Assembly (NCBI GenBank): GCA_031761405.1
Contig: JASEVX010000011.1
Span: 33,908,415-33,972,414 of the forward strand
DNA length: 64,000 nucleotides
Direction: 5' to 3'
From: Serripes groenlandicus
Lineage: Eukaryota; Mollusca; Bivalvia; Cardiida; Cardiidae
In this document: piece by piece, positions 46,351 through 56,634 of the stretch
How the letters are laid out: the number at the start of each line of letters is the position of its first letter
Position numbering within the stretch: the stretch's first letter is position 1
The notes under the pieces: model-generated
The model's database searches: none
The model's input: only the letters and a program-made list of their open reading frames with translations
Told to the model about the DNA's origin: nothing
Position numbers and translations under genes: made by a program

Positions 46351-49300
46351 AGATGCAATTTATGCGTTAATACCCTTCCATAGGAATTGAATCGCATATA
46401 TTTAGATTCGGCTTTTCTTATAGTAATCGTTTAACGAGTACTTATTTCAAATGTATCAAATTTCCTCAAACCTGTGTGGTTTGAGATTATAGCGACTTCA
46501 TAAAGATCTGAGATCATGTCGGTGCACTACCAATTATCAATTGACAATAGTCAAACCAACTCTTTAGTACTCTTGGTTGTTTGGATAGTACTACGAAAGC
46601 TCCGGTCTGTCTGTGTTGTATAACTGAAGTGTTGAATGACATTTAACAAATAACAACAACAAACTTGCATCACAATCAGAGTAGGCCTAGTTATATAAGT
46701 AAATTTAATTTAACAAATGATGATATTTGTTACCATTTTCTCTTATTTAAATTCAGATACGCAACATGCATTCTGCTTTAATTTGTTATAATCAAACAAC
46801 ACTTGGTTCATTAGTGCAGGAAGACATGGCAGTTGGGATAAATAGATAACAACATGTTCAGGTGTGGTTTTGTCAAATAAAACATTCAGATCTGCATTAT
46901 TCTGCATTCATGGCAGCTGGTATAAATAGATAACAACATGTTCAGGTGTGTTTTTGTCAATTAAAATATTCATATCTCCAATATTCTGCATTCGTGACAG
47001 CTGGGACAACACAAGTCGATGTGTCATGCAATACCAAACCAACCAACAGAGATTTTTCAATCAATACCGATTTCATTTATATTTCATACTTAAGTTGGCT
47101 TTTAAAATTTCTTTCAAACTTACTCTCAGGAAGAATGTAAAACTGCTTGGACAAGGGCGACCTTGACCAGACTGAACAAATGCATAAGCTTATCAGGATT
47201 TCATTTGTCACAAATTCATGAAGATGATATTACCATATATATATAATATAGCATAACTCTACATCATGTCCTATGTCATGTACCATGTAAGATCTTGATT
47301 TGGATGCAGAATAAATAACAACCACCAGGCAGATCTTTCATGTTGGCATCATGTAAAAGTGTACACCACCGCTGCAAGGCGGCTTTACATTGTATTGAAA
47401 AGAAAAAAATACCCTTTACATTTACAGACAGTCAGTTGCCTAGAATGAATAATGGGTTGAATATTGCTAGAAAAACCTCATAGTAAAAACTACATGTTAT
47501 CACCGTATAAACAGAAGTATCGTTGAAAGTGCAATTATCAAACCTGAATCACAGGATACAGCATAAACCAAACAACTGGTCAAGATCCTAGCTTTCATCA
47601 AACTGCGTTTTCTCCATGGTTTAAACAATATTTAGAATCACTGTTGCTTTATGAATTAATTAGATTACAACATAAACAGTTATTCCAGGATTCTTCTTGC
47701 CATCTTATACAAACCATTTTGATATAAGATCCATTTCTCCATGATCTCAATCTGAGAAAAGACCGGTCTATGCAATCGTGTAATTGGATTCAAACGTAAA
47801 CTTCTCGAAAGCATTGATAACTATATCTCCAATGGTTGAAGTTAAGATCATACTGAGATACGCGGATTGATCTAGATCTATACTGGTTCAATATGCCACG
47901 AACGTTTGCTTTTTATCTGGTCAAATAATTGAAAAACGAAACTGAAAATGTGATAAATTGGCTTGTAATGTATTGTACCGTATGTATTTTTCATTTATAC
48001 ATAATCCATGTACATGTATGTATGTAAGTCTATGAAAATTGAAACCCGATTGTTTATGGCTTTCACGAATGAAACCCGCCTCTTAAACAGATTATACATA
48101 TTATCTATCTTCTATTATAAATGCAGATTGATGTAGTACATGTAGAATGGAACAAACATATTTCCAGGTCAGCCTCCTGCAAGTGCAACACCGGTTGAGA
48201 AATTATTTCATGATCAATATTTCTTACAAATCACGTATTAAAGCATTAACGCAATATAGTACTAATAGCACCGTTTATCTGGAGTCGGTATGTTGTGTAC
48301 ATAGTAGATTGAGCTGTTTTCTACTGTCTTTGATGTTTTCGACAAGTGTATATTAAGATCTACCCGCACATACATCACACATGAGCCAGGTGTATACTGT
48401 TTGTCAGAAGTATAACAAAGGGTTCTACATATACACCTAGATGCGGATTAAATTGTATGGATTTGCACGCTGATCTGTTTCTTTAACGCTCGCAAATGCA
48501 TGAAGGTTTGTTTTCGTTAAGCAACGCTGAGTTATACATCTATTATTGAATAATAATGACACAAAACAATATATGTTTTGTATCTGCAATTTCATCCGAT
48601 TCACACGGTTTTATTTCATAGACTTTTGTTTTTCTATGACTTTAAGTTCAACACCTTATTGAGGGCTATATATTATATTTACTTTTCGCAGATGCAGATA
48701 AACTTTTTTCATACAGTCATGTATAACATCATAGCAGCGTTAAAATATATTCAGTATGTATTTAAATTGATAGTTGATGGCAATGAATAGGTATTATATA
48801 TATACACACAAATTTCACATGATCAAACAAAAAAAAAAAAAAAAACGAAAATGCGTATGTGTCAATGGTAAAAACCATTTCAAGACAACCTCAGAAACAT
48901 ATTTTTAATTCTTAAACATAAATGGATCATTGAAAGGGGGAATATTCACACACTAAATAGTTAAACATATTGATAGACAAATATATCTGTTTACTAATCT
49001 TACACGCTCGTGTTTGTTGGATGTTTTGAATTAATAATAAAGTCTTCTAATAAATTGGGCAGATTAACCGGCAGTAACAGTATTATTATATATCGCTCTT
49101 CATTTCATCCCTCGATGAACATGATGTTTATAAACCAAATCAAACTCTGTGTAAACATGTCATTTTACTTCAGCGTCACTCACACACAAATGACGTCAAA
49201 CTTTGAGTGATGATTACGTCATTTCTTATGCTATGTCACTATCACCGGTTTTCTCATGGAGCGGCCCATATATATATATATATATATACATACCAGAATA

Positions 49301-49410
49301 TGCGACAACCCTTTTAAGGGTTTACCATACCCTAGCGTGTATTAAGATATTCTGTGTGATAAAATCAAGTATTTTATAAAATATCCTTTCATAAATAGAG
49401 ACGCCTTTAG
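46351..49410. other. Unit A-specific non-coding DNA
   Basis: About 3 kb with no convincing exon on either strand. I looked specifically for GSTT exons 2 and 3 on the minus strand and found none. An 84-bp repeat (ATAGATAACAACATGTTCAG at 46841 and 46925) lies at 46823-46990. A poly-A run is at about 48828 and a (TA)n run at 49267. The last 100 bp (CCATACCCTAGCGTGTATTA) match 63131-63209 of unit B. Confidence 0.5.
46823..46990. repeat. 84-bp tandem duplication
   Basis: ATAGATAACAACATGTTCAG recurs after 84 bp, and the flanking TCTGCATTCATGGCAGCTGG-like segment is repeated as well, with a degenerate third unit. Confidence 0.75.
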
Positions 49411-49418
49411 ACACTTCT

Positions 49419-51221
49419 ACGGAAGCGCCCTAGTGCCAAATCATAATGTTCTATAAAAAAAAAAATCCTACGTAGGAGATAAAAAAGCCTAATTAGGACT
49501 TTGTAACTCCTACGTAGGACTTTATAACTCATAATTAGGCTTTTTTATCTCCTACGTAGGAGTTATAAAGTCCTACGTAGGAGATCAAAAAGCCTAATTA
49601 GGACTTTGTAACTCCTACGTAGGACTTTATAACTCCTAATTAGGCTTTTTTATCTCCTACGTAGGACTTTATAACTCCTACGTAGGACTTTGTAACTCCT
49701 ACGTAGGAGATAAAAAAGCCTACGTAGGACTTTGTATCTCCTACGTAGGAGATAAAAAAAGCCTACGTAGGACTTTATAACTCCTACGTAGGAGATAAAA
49801 AAGCCTAATTAGGACTTTGTAACTCCTACGTAGGACTTTATAACTCCTAATTAGGCTTTTTTATCTCCTACGTAGGACTTTGTAACTCCTACGTAGGAGA
49901 TAAAAATGCCTAATTAGGAGTTTATAACTCCTACGTAGGACTTTATAACTCCTACGTAGGACTTTATAACTCCTACGTAGGAGATAAAAAAGCCTACGTA
50001 GGACTTTATAACTCCTAAGTAGGAGATAAAAAAGCCTAATTAGGACTTTATAACTCCTACGTAGGAGATAAAAAAGCCTACGTAGGACTTTGTAACTCCT
50101 ACGTAGGAGATAAAAAAGCCTACGTAGGACTTTATAACTCCTACGTAGGAGATAAAAAAGCCTACGTAGGACTTTATAACTCCTACGTAGGAGATAAAAA
50201 AGCCTAATTAGGAGTTATAAAGTCCTACGTAGGAGTTACAAAGTCCTAATTGGAAGCGTCCTGGTGCCAATTCATAATGTTCTGTAAAAAAAATAACTCC
50301 TACGTAGGAGATAAAAAAGCCTAATTAGGACTTTGTAACTCCTACGTAGGACTTTATAACTCCTAATTAGGCTTTTTTATCTCCTACGTAGGAGTTATAA
50401 AGTCCTACGTAGGCTTTTTTTTATCTCCTACGTAGGAGTTACAAAGTCCTACGTAGGCTTTTTTATCTCCTACGTAGGAGTTATAAAGTCCTAATTAGGC
50501 TTTTTTTATCTCCTACGTAGGAGTTATAAAGTCCTACGTAGGCTTTTTTATCTCCTACGTAGGAGTTATAAAGTCCTACGTAGGAGTTATAAACTCCTAA
50601 TTAGGCCTTTTTATCTCCTACGTAGGAGTTACAAAGTCCTACGTAGGAGTTATAAAGTCCTACGTAGGAGATAAACAAGCCTAATTAGGAGTTATAAAGT
50701 CCTACGTAGGAGTTACAAAGTCCTAATTAGGCTTTTTTATCTCCTACGTAGGAGTTATAAAGTCCTACGTAGGCTTTTTTATCTCCTACGTAGGAGTTAC
50801 AAAGTCCTACGTAGGCTTTTTTATCTCCTACGTAGGAGTTACAAAGTCCTACGTAGGAGTTATAAAGTCCTACGTAGGAGATAAAAAAGCCTAATTAGGA
50901 GTTATAAAGTCCTACGTAGGAGTTACAAAGTCCTAATTAGGCTTTTTTATCTCCTACGTAGGACTTTATAAGTCCTACGTAGGAGATAAAAAAGCCTAAT
51001 TAGGAGTTATAAAGTCCTACGTAGGAGTAACAAAGTCCTAATTAGGCTTTTTTATCTCCTACGTAGGACTTTATAACTCCTACGTAGGAGATAAAAAAGC
51101 CTAATTAGGAGTTATAAAGTCCTACGTAGGAGTTACACAGTCCTAATTAGGCTTTTTTATCTCCTACGTAGGAGTTATTTTTTTTATAGAACATTATGAT
51201 TTGGCACTAGGACGCTTCCGT
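49419..51221. mobile_element. TIR transposon with an interior of phased palindromes
   Basis: The ends ACGGAAGCGCCCTAGTGCCA and its complement ...CTAGGACGCTTCCGT form ~45-bp TIRs that include AATCATAATGTTCTATAAAA. The flanks ACACTTCT at 49411-49418 and 51222-51229 are an exact 8-bp duplication, as for hAT-type transposition. The interior is about 80 copies of CCTACGTAGG or CCTAATTAGG at 21-bp spacing, separated by 11-bp spacers in either orientation. An internal third copy of the terminal sequence at 50252-50296 suggests two fused elements. There is no ORF; it is non-autonomous. Confidence 0.85.
49467..51172. repeat. 21-bp palindromic satellite
   Basis: 10-bp perfect palindromes (CCTACGTAGG, less often CCTAATTAGG) alternate with the spacers AGATAAAAAAG, AGTTATAAAGT and AGTTACAAAGT or their complements. 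The order of the left end, read inward, is repeated from the right end on the other strand, so the whole array can fold back on itself. Confidence 0.95.
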
Positions 51222-51229
51222 ACACTTCT

Positions 51230-51494
51230 GTATCAGACCATTTAATTTTGAAAACAATGTTGGGAAATGAGAAATTTATCATAATTTAATGTCTCCTTTG
51301 ATCACTTACATTGTAAGTTACAAGTAGTATCAATTATGGAATATATGCTTGTAATTTTGTACATGTTGCAAAATGTCCTCAGTGATTTGCAAAGTAGGCG
51401 AAATGCGACTAACCATCAGATGACAGGTACACGGTGTTTTTCAAACATGACATATATTTAATGTAAATTAAAGAATACAGCATATAGTACATAC
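51230..51494. other. GSTT intron 1 start, unit A
   Basis: Non-coding sequence with a MITE trace (GAAAACAATGTTGGGAAATG). It lies between the palindromic element and exon 1. Confidence 0.4.
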
Positions 51495-51609
51495 CTGTCA
51501 TTAAATCCACTGTTTTGGACGTGAAAGGAATTCGGTTGACTTTCATGAACAAGTACACTGCCCTACACGGCTGTGACGTCATATAGTTATAGAATATTAT
51601 GGGAGCCAT
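51495..51609 (-). CDS. Glutathione S-transferase theta, exon 1 (unit A)
   Basis: ATG at 51609-51607 starts MAPIIFYNYMTSQPCRAVYL and runs to DLMT plus one base (G) at the donor ACAG|gtatgt (GT at 51494-51493). It is the start of the thioredoxin-fold glutathione-binding domain. SQPCRAV is the theta-class active-site region, in which the first Ser is the catalytic residue of the class. The phase (1) matches exon 2 of unit B (GT GAA CAA...), which makes Gly39. Joining straight to the terminal exon of unit A would break the frame. Confidence 0.85.
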
Positions 51610-52765
51610 TGCTCGTGTGTGTAAGTGAATATGTTACAGAATCAAAACCGTTCTCTGTAGTTGTTGTGTTAATACATGGCCTGATAAAGAGAACACAAGT
51701 TGTAATCTAGACCGTTCAGACCGTTCTTCTTAATAACCTTTATCTCTTGTCTTCTATGTATTATATTGTATATTTCCTCCTTATATAGTCTATATGAGGG
51801 AAAGGGGTAAAGAAAGGCAAACACAAACAATTAATTATATTTCTTTAATAAATAAAAGTAAATAAAAATCAAAAGCAATTTGATCATTTGCCACGATGTT
51901 TTAAAAAGCCGCCTGTATGTAAAAAGGGTTAATATTTGTTCAGCTACGCTAGCCTCTTCCTAGACGAAATGACAAGGAATTGATATTTAATCAAATGAAG
52001 TATTTGACTACAATAAGCATTTCTCCACGATGTTATCAAAACGATATCTCAGAAAGGAAAACATCTGAAACCCTTTCCTTTATATAGACGCCTCTGCGGC
52101 AGACGTCTTTTTGAAAACATGGTAATCAAAAAGAAGAAATTGCTCAAAATGAGCAATTTCTCCTTTTGTCACCATGTTTTCGACTATATTCAATTGTTGT
52201 TCTTTCATTTAAAAGGATTTTAAGTTATTTTGCTAAGACGTTTTCGAAGTCGTCTGCTGCAGAGTTGGTGTATGTGGGAAAGTCCATATCCATAGGCTGA
52301 ACAGGACTGGTTTTCCAAGCTCTATTAAGCGGTCATCATCTTCTACCTCTCTTTCCTCTATCCCGTCACAATCCTAACCCGAGATTCATTTCCAGGATTT
52401 TGAAATAATTCCACAAGAAACTCCTTTGATTTACATTTAATCGACATTTTTTTCTTCTGAAATAATTTCCTAAAGACTAGTTTATTCAGATTAGCGATCT
52501 GGGGCCATCATAGTCCTCTTGCTTAATTACGGATCTGTTTGTTGATACATGGTAGTTACATGACTTTAACCATTGTCCGGTTTTTTGGCGATTGTGGCAA
52601 CAATAGCCACTGTACTATCAGGGGCGTACCTGGATTAAAATCAAGTATACAGACGTACATGCTTCCCCAGGAATCTGGTGCAATCTTTGAGCTTCGTTTT
52701 AGCACATACAGAAAACATAAACTAGACAACACCACATGCAGATTTATTGCATCGCCCGTAAATAA
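51610..52765. other. Upstream of GSTT exon 1, with repeat fragments
   Basis: Probable promoter region on the minus strand; no motif was singled out. It contains MITE fragments near 51786-51935, a diverged piggyBac-type MITE at 52068-52284 (CCCTTTCCTTTATATAGACG ... GTATGTGGGAAAG), and an old HINE A 3' end at about 52495-52525 (GCGATCTGGGGCC...CTCTTG). Confidence 0.5.
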
Positions 52766-53335
52766 ACAAGATGTGTTTGTGAAACACTGATGCCCCCGAA
52801 TGGCAATATCTAGGTAAAAGGTCAAGGTCGCCAGGTGAAAAATGTTGGTACTGACAGAAAGATCATGTCACAAGGTATACACATGTGAAATATGGTAGCC
52901 TTACCTGTTATGGTTCAAAAGTAGTGGTGAAGGTTAAAGTTTTTTTTGAGAATGGCAACATCTAGGTCAAAGGTCAAGGTCGCAAGGTCAAAAATGTTGG
53001 TACTGACAGAAAGGTCATGTCACAAGGAATACACATGTGAAATATGGTAGCCGTACCTGTTATGGTTCAAAAGTAAGGGCCAAGGTTAATTTCTTTTTCG
53101 AGAATGGCAACATCTAGGTCAAAGGTCAAGGTCGCAAGGTCAAAAATGTTGGTACTGACAGAAAGGTCATGTCACAAGGAATACACATGTGAAATATGGT
53201 AGCCGTACCTATTATGGTTCAAAAGAAGTGGTCAAGGTTAAAGTTTTTTTCGTGCAGACAGACAGACGTGCAGACGTGCAGACGTGCAGACAGGCCAAAA
53301 ACTAGATCCACCGAAGCGGAGATTCCGGGGGCATA
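52766..53335 (-). mobile_element. Helentron-like element, 3 monomers of ~150 bp
   Basis: Left ACAAGAT + hairpin GTGTTTgtgAAACAC + TGATGCCCCCGAAT. Right, after a (GCAGACGT)n tract, ATTCCGGGGGCAT + TAATAATAAT. Three monomers (TGGCAACATCTAGGTCAAAG, ATGTTGGTACTGACAGAAAG) lie between. Read on the minus strand it has the inner inverted motif, hairpin and CTTGT ending of the other families here. Confidence 0.65.
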
Positions 53336-53726
53336 ATAATAATAATAAAAAAAAAGACAAGAACGATTATGTATTCATGATTTTAACAGGATCTATATTG
53401 TTCAATGGGATGTATTTAGATTGCCCAGGTGCTAGTGTAAACTTTGTAATTCAATGCTGATTGAAACAAAATATCACTTCCTATGCATTTGTCCGAAATT
53501 CAATGATTAAAGGAAACAATTCCTTTCCATAACTTGGCCAACTGTTACCCAATTTATCAATATATTGGCATAAAAAAAAGAAAGACGCAAGTCAATACGG
53601 CAACATTTATTAAAGAAGCTTTGGAAATGAGATTTAAGTTTGAAAATATAGTCTAACTATATTACAAATGTATTACGCAGAGGTGCAGCTAGACGTTTCT
53701 GAACAGGTATTTCCTCGTATCAATCG

Positions 53727-55182
53727 AAGAACCGATCATCACAGAGAGAGTCAGGATGAGTTGTCTGCGGATGTAGATCGGTGTGCTCCCACATATACAC
53801 GTCCTCGGAATGATAATTGAGTAATACAGCGGGGTAGGGGTTCGAATCGTATGTAGTTAATGATAAGAGTAAAACAAACAATAGTACTGTGGAAAATGAT
53901 GATGATGGAAACGTTGATAAGTAAGTACGTCGTCGTGTTAAGAGATCTTATGTCGGAGGATTTAATAACACCATAACAACAGACACATTCATTAGTTATG
54001 TGGAAAAGAGAGGTGTGACAGTTACGTGGGTCACTATATTTCCAATGAGACGTAGTCATCGCGTGCTCATCAGACTCAACGTTGAAGACAACGACAATAG
54101 TGACTTTGTTTTAAACAATACATTTTGGCCGCGTCATGTTATGTGTAAACTGTTGATGACAAAGAATTTCAGAGAACGCCACAGTCCAAGAGACAATAAT
54201 CGTCATAATGAAACCGAATATGATAGATAGATAGATAGATAGATAGGTAGTTTATTTTCAACTTGTACAAACATAAGTACATCATTGTAACAAATACAAA
54301 TACAAATTCCATTTCGTATACAAATACAAATTCAATTTCATATACAAATACAAATTCAATTTCATATACAAATACAAATACAAATACAAATTCAATTTAA
54401 ATTTCATATATGACAATGATGACAGATACCAGTATAATGAATATGATGATGATTATTATACTGATAATCGTAATGATAACTACGACAAGTATTCTAAATA
54501 CTGATTATCTTACTAGTACATATGTATATGTTACTTATGTGTCATACAATTTTATTTTATGTATTTATGAATTGTTTTAGCATGTTAACATGGAATGCAA
54601 CTGGCATTATGTTTAGTAGCCTGTATTTAGGCGAATTATTACGTTTACATAATATCGATGTGTGTGGTACTTCTGAAACCTGGCTATATCCTTGGGACGG
54701 CCATTTCATAAATACCATTCATACCGACTAAACAGGTATAAGTGCATCTGCACTTGACTATACAACGAATTAACGTCAGAAAAGGCGGTGTTGCTCTTTT
54801 ATGCATCGATGAACTCAAATATACACTGAGGTTTTAGATATTGAGGATGATCGTATTGTAGGAATATGTTTGCAGTATCATGCTAAAACTTGTTATATTA
54901 TTTTTCAAATCTATTTACCTAGCAGTAATCATAGTTATGAGTATGGTGTTGAATACATGGCAAAATTGCACGATATTTATAATTCATATTCTAACTATGG
55001 AAGAGTCTTCATAATGGGTGATTTTAACGCGCATTTGAATGACACTTTGTATATTAAGCCATTAGATAAACATAGTCACTGTATGTTAGAGCTAATGAAA
55101 ACACATTGTCTTGAGTCTGATGCAGTTTTGCCGATATGCTCAGGTGCACCATCTTCATTTGTATCATATGACTTATCATATG
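53727..55182 (+). pseudogene. LINE ORF1 and endonuclease remnants (unit A)
   Basis: ORF1-like coding from about 53940: RRVKRSYVGGFNNTITTDTF, VEKRGVTVTW and NNTFWPRHVMCKL, an RRM-like LINE protein. It is interrupted at 54226-54410 by another LINE's 3' tail and resumes YDNDDRYQYNEYDDDYY to a stop. ORF2 follows from about 54576: MLTWNATGIMF, SETWLYPWDGHF and, after frame breaks near 54731 and 54833, VFIMGDFNAHLND. GDFN is the endonuclease catalytic block. It ends at the duplication junction, so nothing of the RT remains. Confidence 0.7.
54226..54410 (-). mobile_element. LINE 3' tail inserted in ORF1, with TSD
   Basis: (GATA)n then GGTAGTTTATTTTCAACTTG: on the minus strand a LINE 3' end with AATAAAC and a (TATC)n tail. 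The target duplication ATATGA flanks it (just before the tail, and before CAATGATGAC). Removing it restores the ORF1 frame. Confidence 0.7.
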
Positions 55183-55465
55183 TCGGTAAATAATGAATAT
55201 ATATCCATGGGCGAAGGTAGAAGTCGGCATGTGTGTACAGTGTATGTGCATACCAGTCTGTCTGCATACGGGTTCTTTTCAGAATTTACACAAATGATAA
55301 AAGCTTATGATAAGCTCGAATATGTATTACTTCCAAGTGTTGATCTTGATCAGAATGTGCAGATGAACAGGCTAATCTGAATATACACTGTTCTCAAAAG
55401 CCAACTGGTACCCCTTTCCGATAGACAGGTTCATATGATTCATTGTATCGTGAAGAAATCAACAA

Positions 55466-55695
55466 TTAACCCTTTCCCTCATATAGACGCTTTCTGACGT
55501 CTCTGCAGCAGACGGCTTTTTGAAAACATAGTGACAAAAGAAGAAATTGCACAGAACGTGCAATTTCTCCTTTTGCCACAATGTTTTCCACTTTTTGTCA
55601 TAGGTTATCCATTCAATTGTGGAGATTTTCTATGTTTTGACAAAATACGTTCAAAGTCGTCTGCTGCATAATTGTCGTATGAGGGAAAGGGTTAA
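55466..55695. mobile_element. piggyBac-type MITE (unit B)
   Basis: Orthologous to 42427-42656; TTAA on both sides. Confidence 0.8.
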
Positions 55696-55895
55696 ATACA
55701 GCTAAATTGGTTTACAATTGTATTTATATTCCTCATATACTAGATAATGACTTCATTTAGTTTAGTTTAAGTTTAAACTTATTTATTTTTACATCGATTG
55801 CGAAACAAACTTTCAGTTAAATATTAATCACGCTCGATGTCTGTTTCCTGGAGACTAAACCAGTACTCGCACCGCTTGTGTGGATAAAGCCAAAA

Positions 55896-55979
55896 TGCAG
55901 AACCCGCTTAACACGGGTTTCGAACCAGGGACCTTTGGTACGAGAGGCCGACGCTCTAGTACTGCACCACTGTCTTCCA
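55896..55979 (-). repeat. tRNA-derived SINE head (unit B)
   Basis: Partner of 42800-42882; the B box has decayed (GGTTCGAAACCCG). Confidence 0.55.
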
Positions 55980-56324
55980 CATGACTTCATTTGAGTCCGT
56001 CCTTGCCAAACGGTATCAGTTGTGATTTCTGTACAGTATAGGTTCAGATCGGCATGTTCATCTCCGCAGACTACACACGGTCACATCAGATGACAGACTA
56101 TTATAACACGGTTGGGAAACTAATACATGGACAATGTAGATTTTAATCAGACTATGCGGTTACGTATTAAAATCAGAAACTTCTGACAACTTTTATAAGT
56201 TTTGATAAGCCGGAGCAGATGATCAGGCTGATCTGAAGTGACACTATTCAGAAATGCCAACTTTTACATATTACCATTGACTGACTACGTTAGTATTAAG
56301 TCCTAAAATCGTGAGACACACCTC

Positions 56325-56562
56325 TTAACCCTTTCCCTCACATAGACGCTTTCTGACGCCTCTACAATTATAGAGATATTTTAGCAAAATATGTTCAAAG
56401 TCGTCTGCTGCAGAATTGTTGTATGAGGGAATGGACAACCTATGACTAAAAGTGTAAAACATTGTGGCATAAGGAGAAATTGCTCGTTTTGAGCAATTTC
56501 TTCTTTTGCCACTATGTTTTCAAAAAGCCGTCAGAAAGCGTCTATATGAGGAAAAGGGTTAA
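56325..56562. mobile_element. piggyBac-type MITE with natural empty site
   Basis: Unit B reads CTC-TTAA-CCCTTTCCCTCACAT ... GAGGAAAAGGG-TTAA-AAAGTC. Unit A at 43571-43585 reads CTC-TTAA-AAAGTC. This is precise TTAA insertion with CCC...GGG ends, the hallmark of piggyBac transposition. The copy is internally rearranged. Confidence 0.88.
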
Positions 56563-56634
56563 AAAGTCAATCACTCGCTGCAAACATCCACATCTTTGAG
56601 TAGGCAAATGTTTAAAAGCTAAGAAAGTGTTCTT

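Larger units (their letters stand above)
42144..55182. repeat. Segmental duplication, unit A
   Basis: TCGGTAAATAATGAATATAT at 42144 recurs at 55183 (offset 13039), and homology continues through the SINE, the GSTT terminal exon and its intron up to about 45960. A further matching block lies at the right end (53773 onward versus 63410 onward). The unit ends inside a LINE endonuclease fragment at 55182. Confidence 0.8.

Noticed and set aside
46351..49400. GSTT exons 2-3 in unit A
   Set aside because: I read the minus strand for the IPVIDDNGF and KYKLPEHW segments and found nothing comparable; diverged exons cannot be fully excluded by eye.
49467..51172. CRISPR-like array of palindromes
   Set aside because: The 11-bp spacers are only three sequences in two orientations, and the block has TIRs and a target duplication.
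54000..54230. Possible host gene with RHSPRDNN-type tail
   Set aside because: The sequence belongs to a LINE ORF1 (SYVGGFNNT, FWPRHVMCKL), is interrupted by a LINE tail, and is repeated in unit B.
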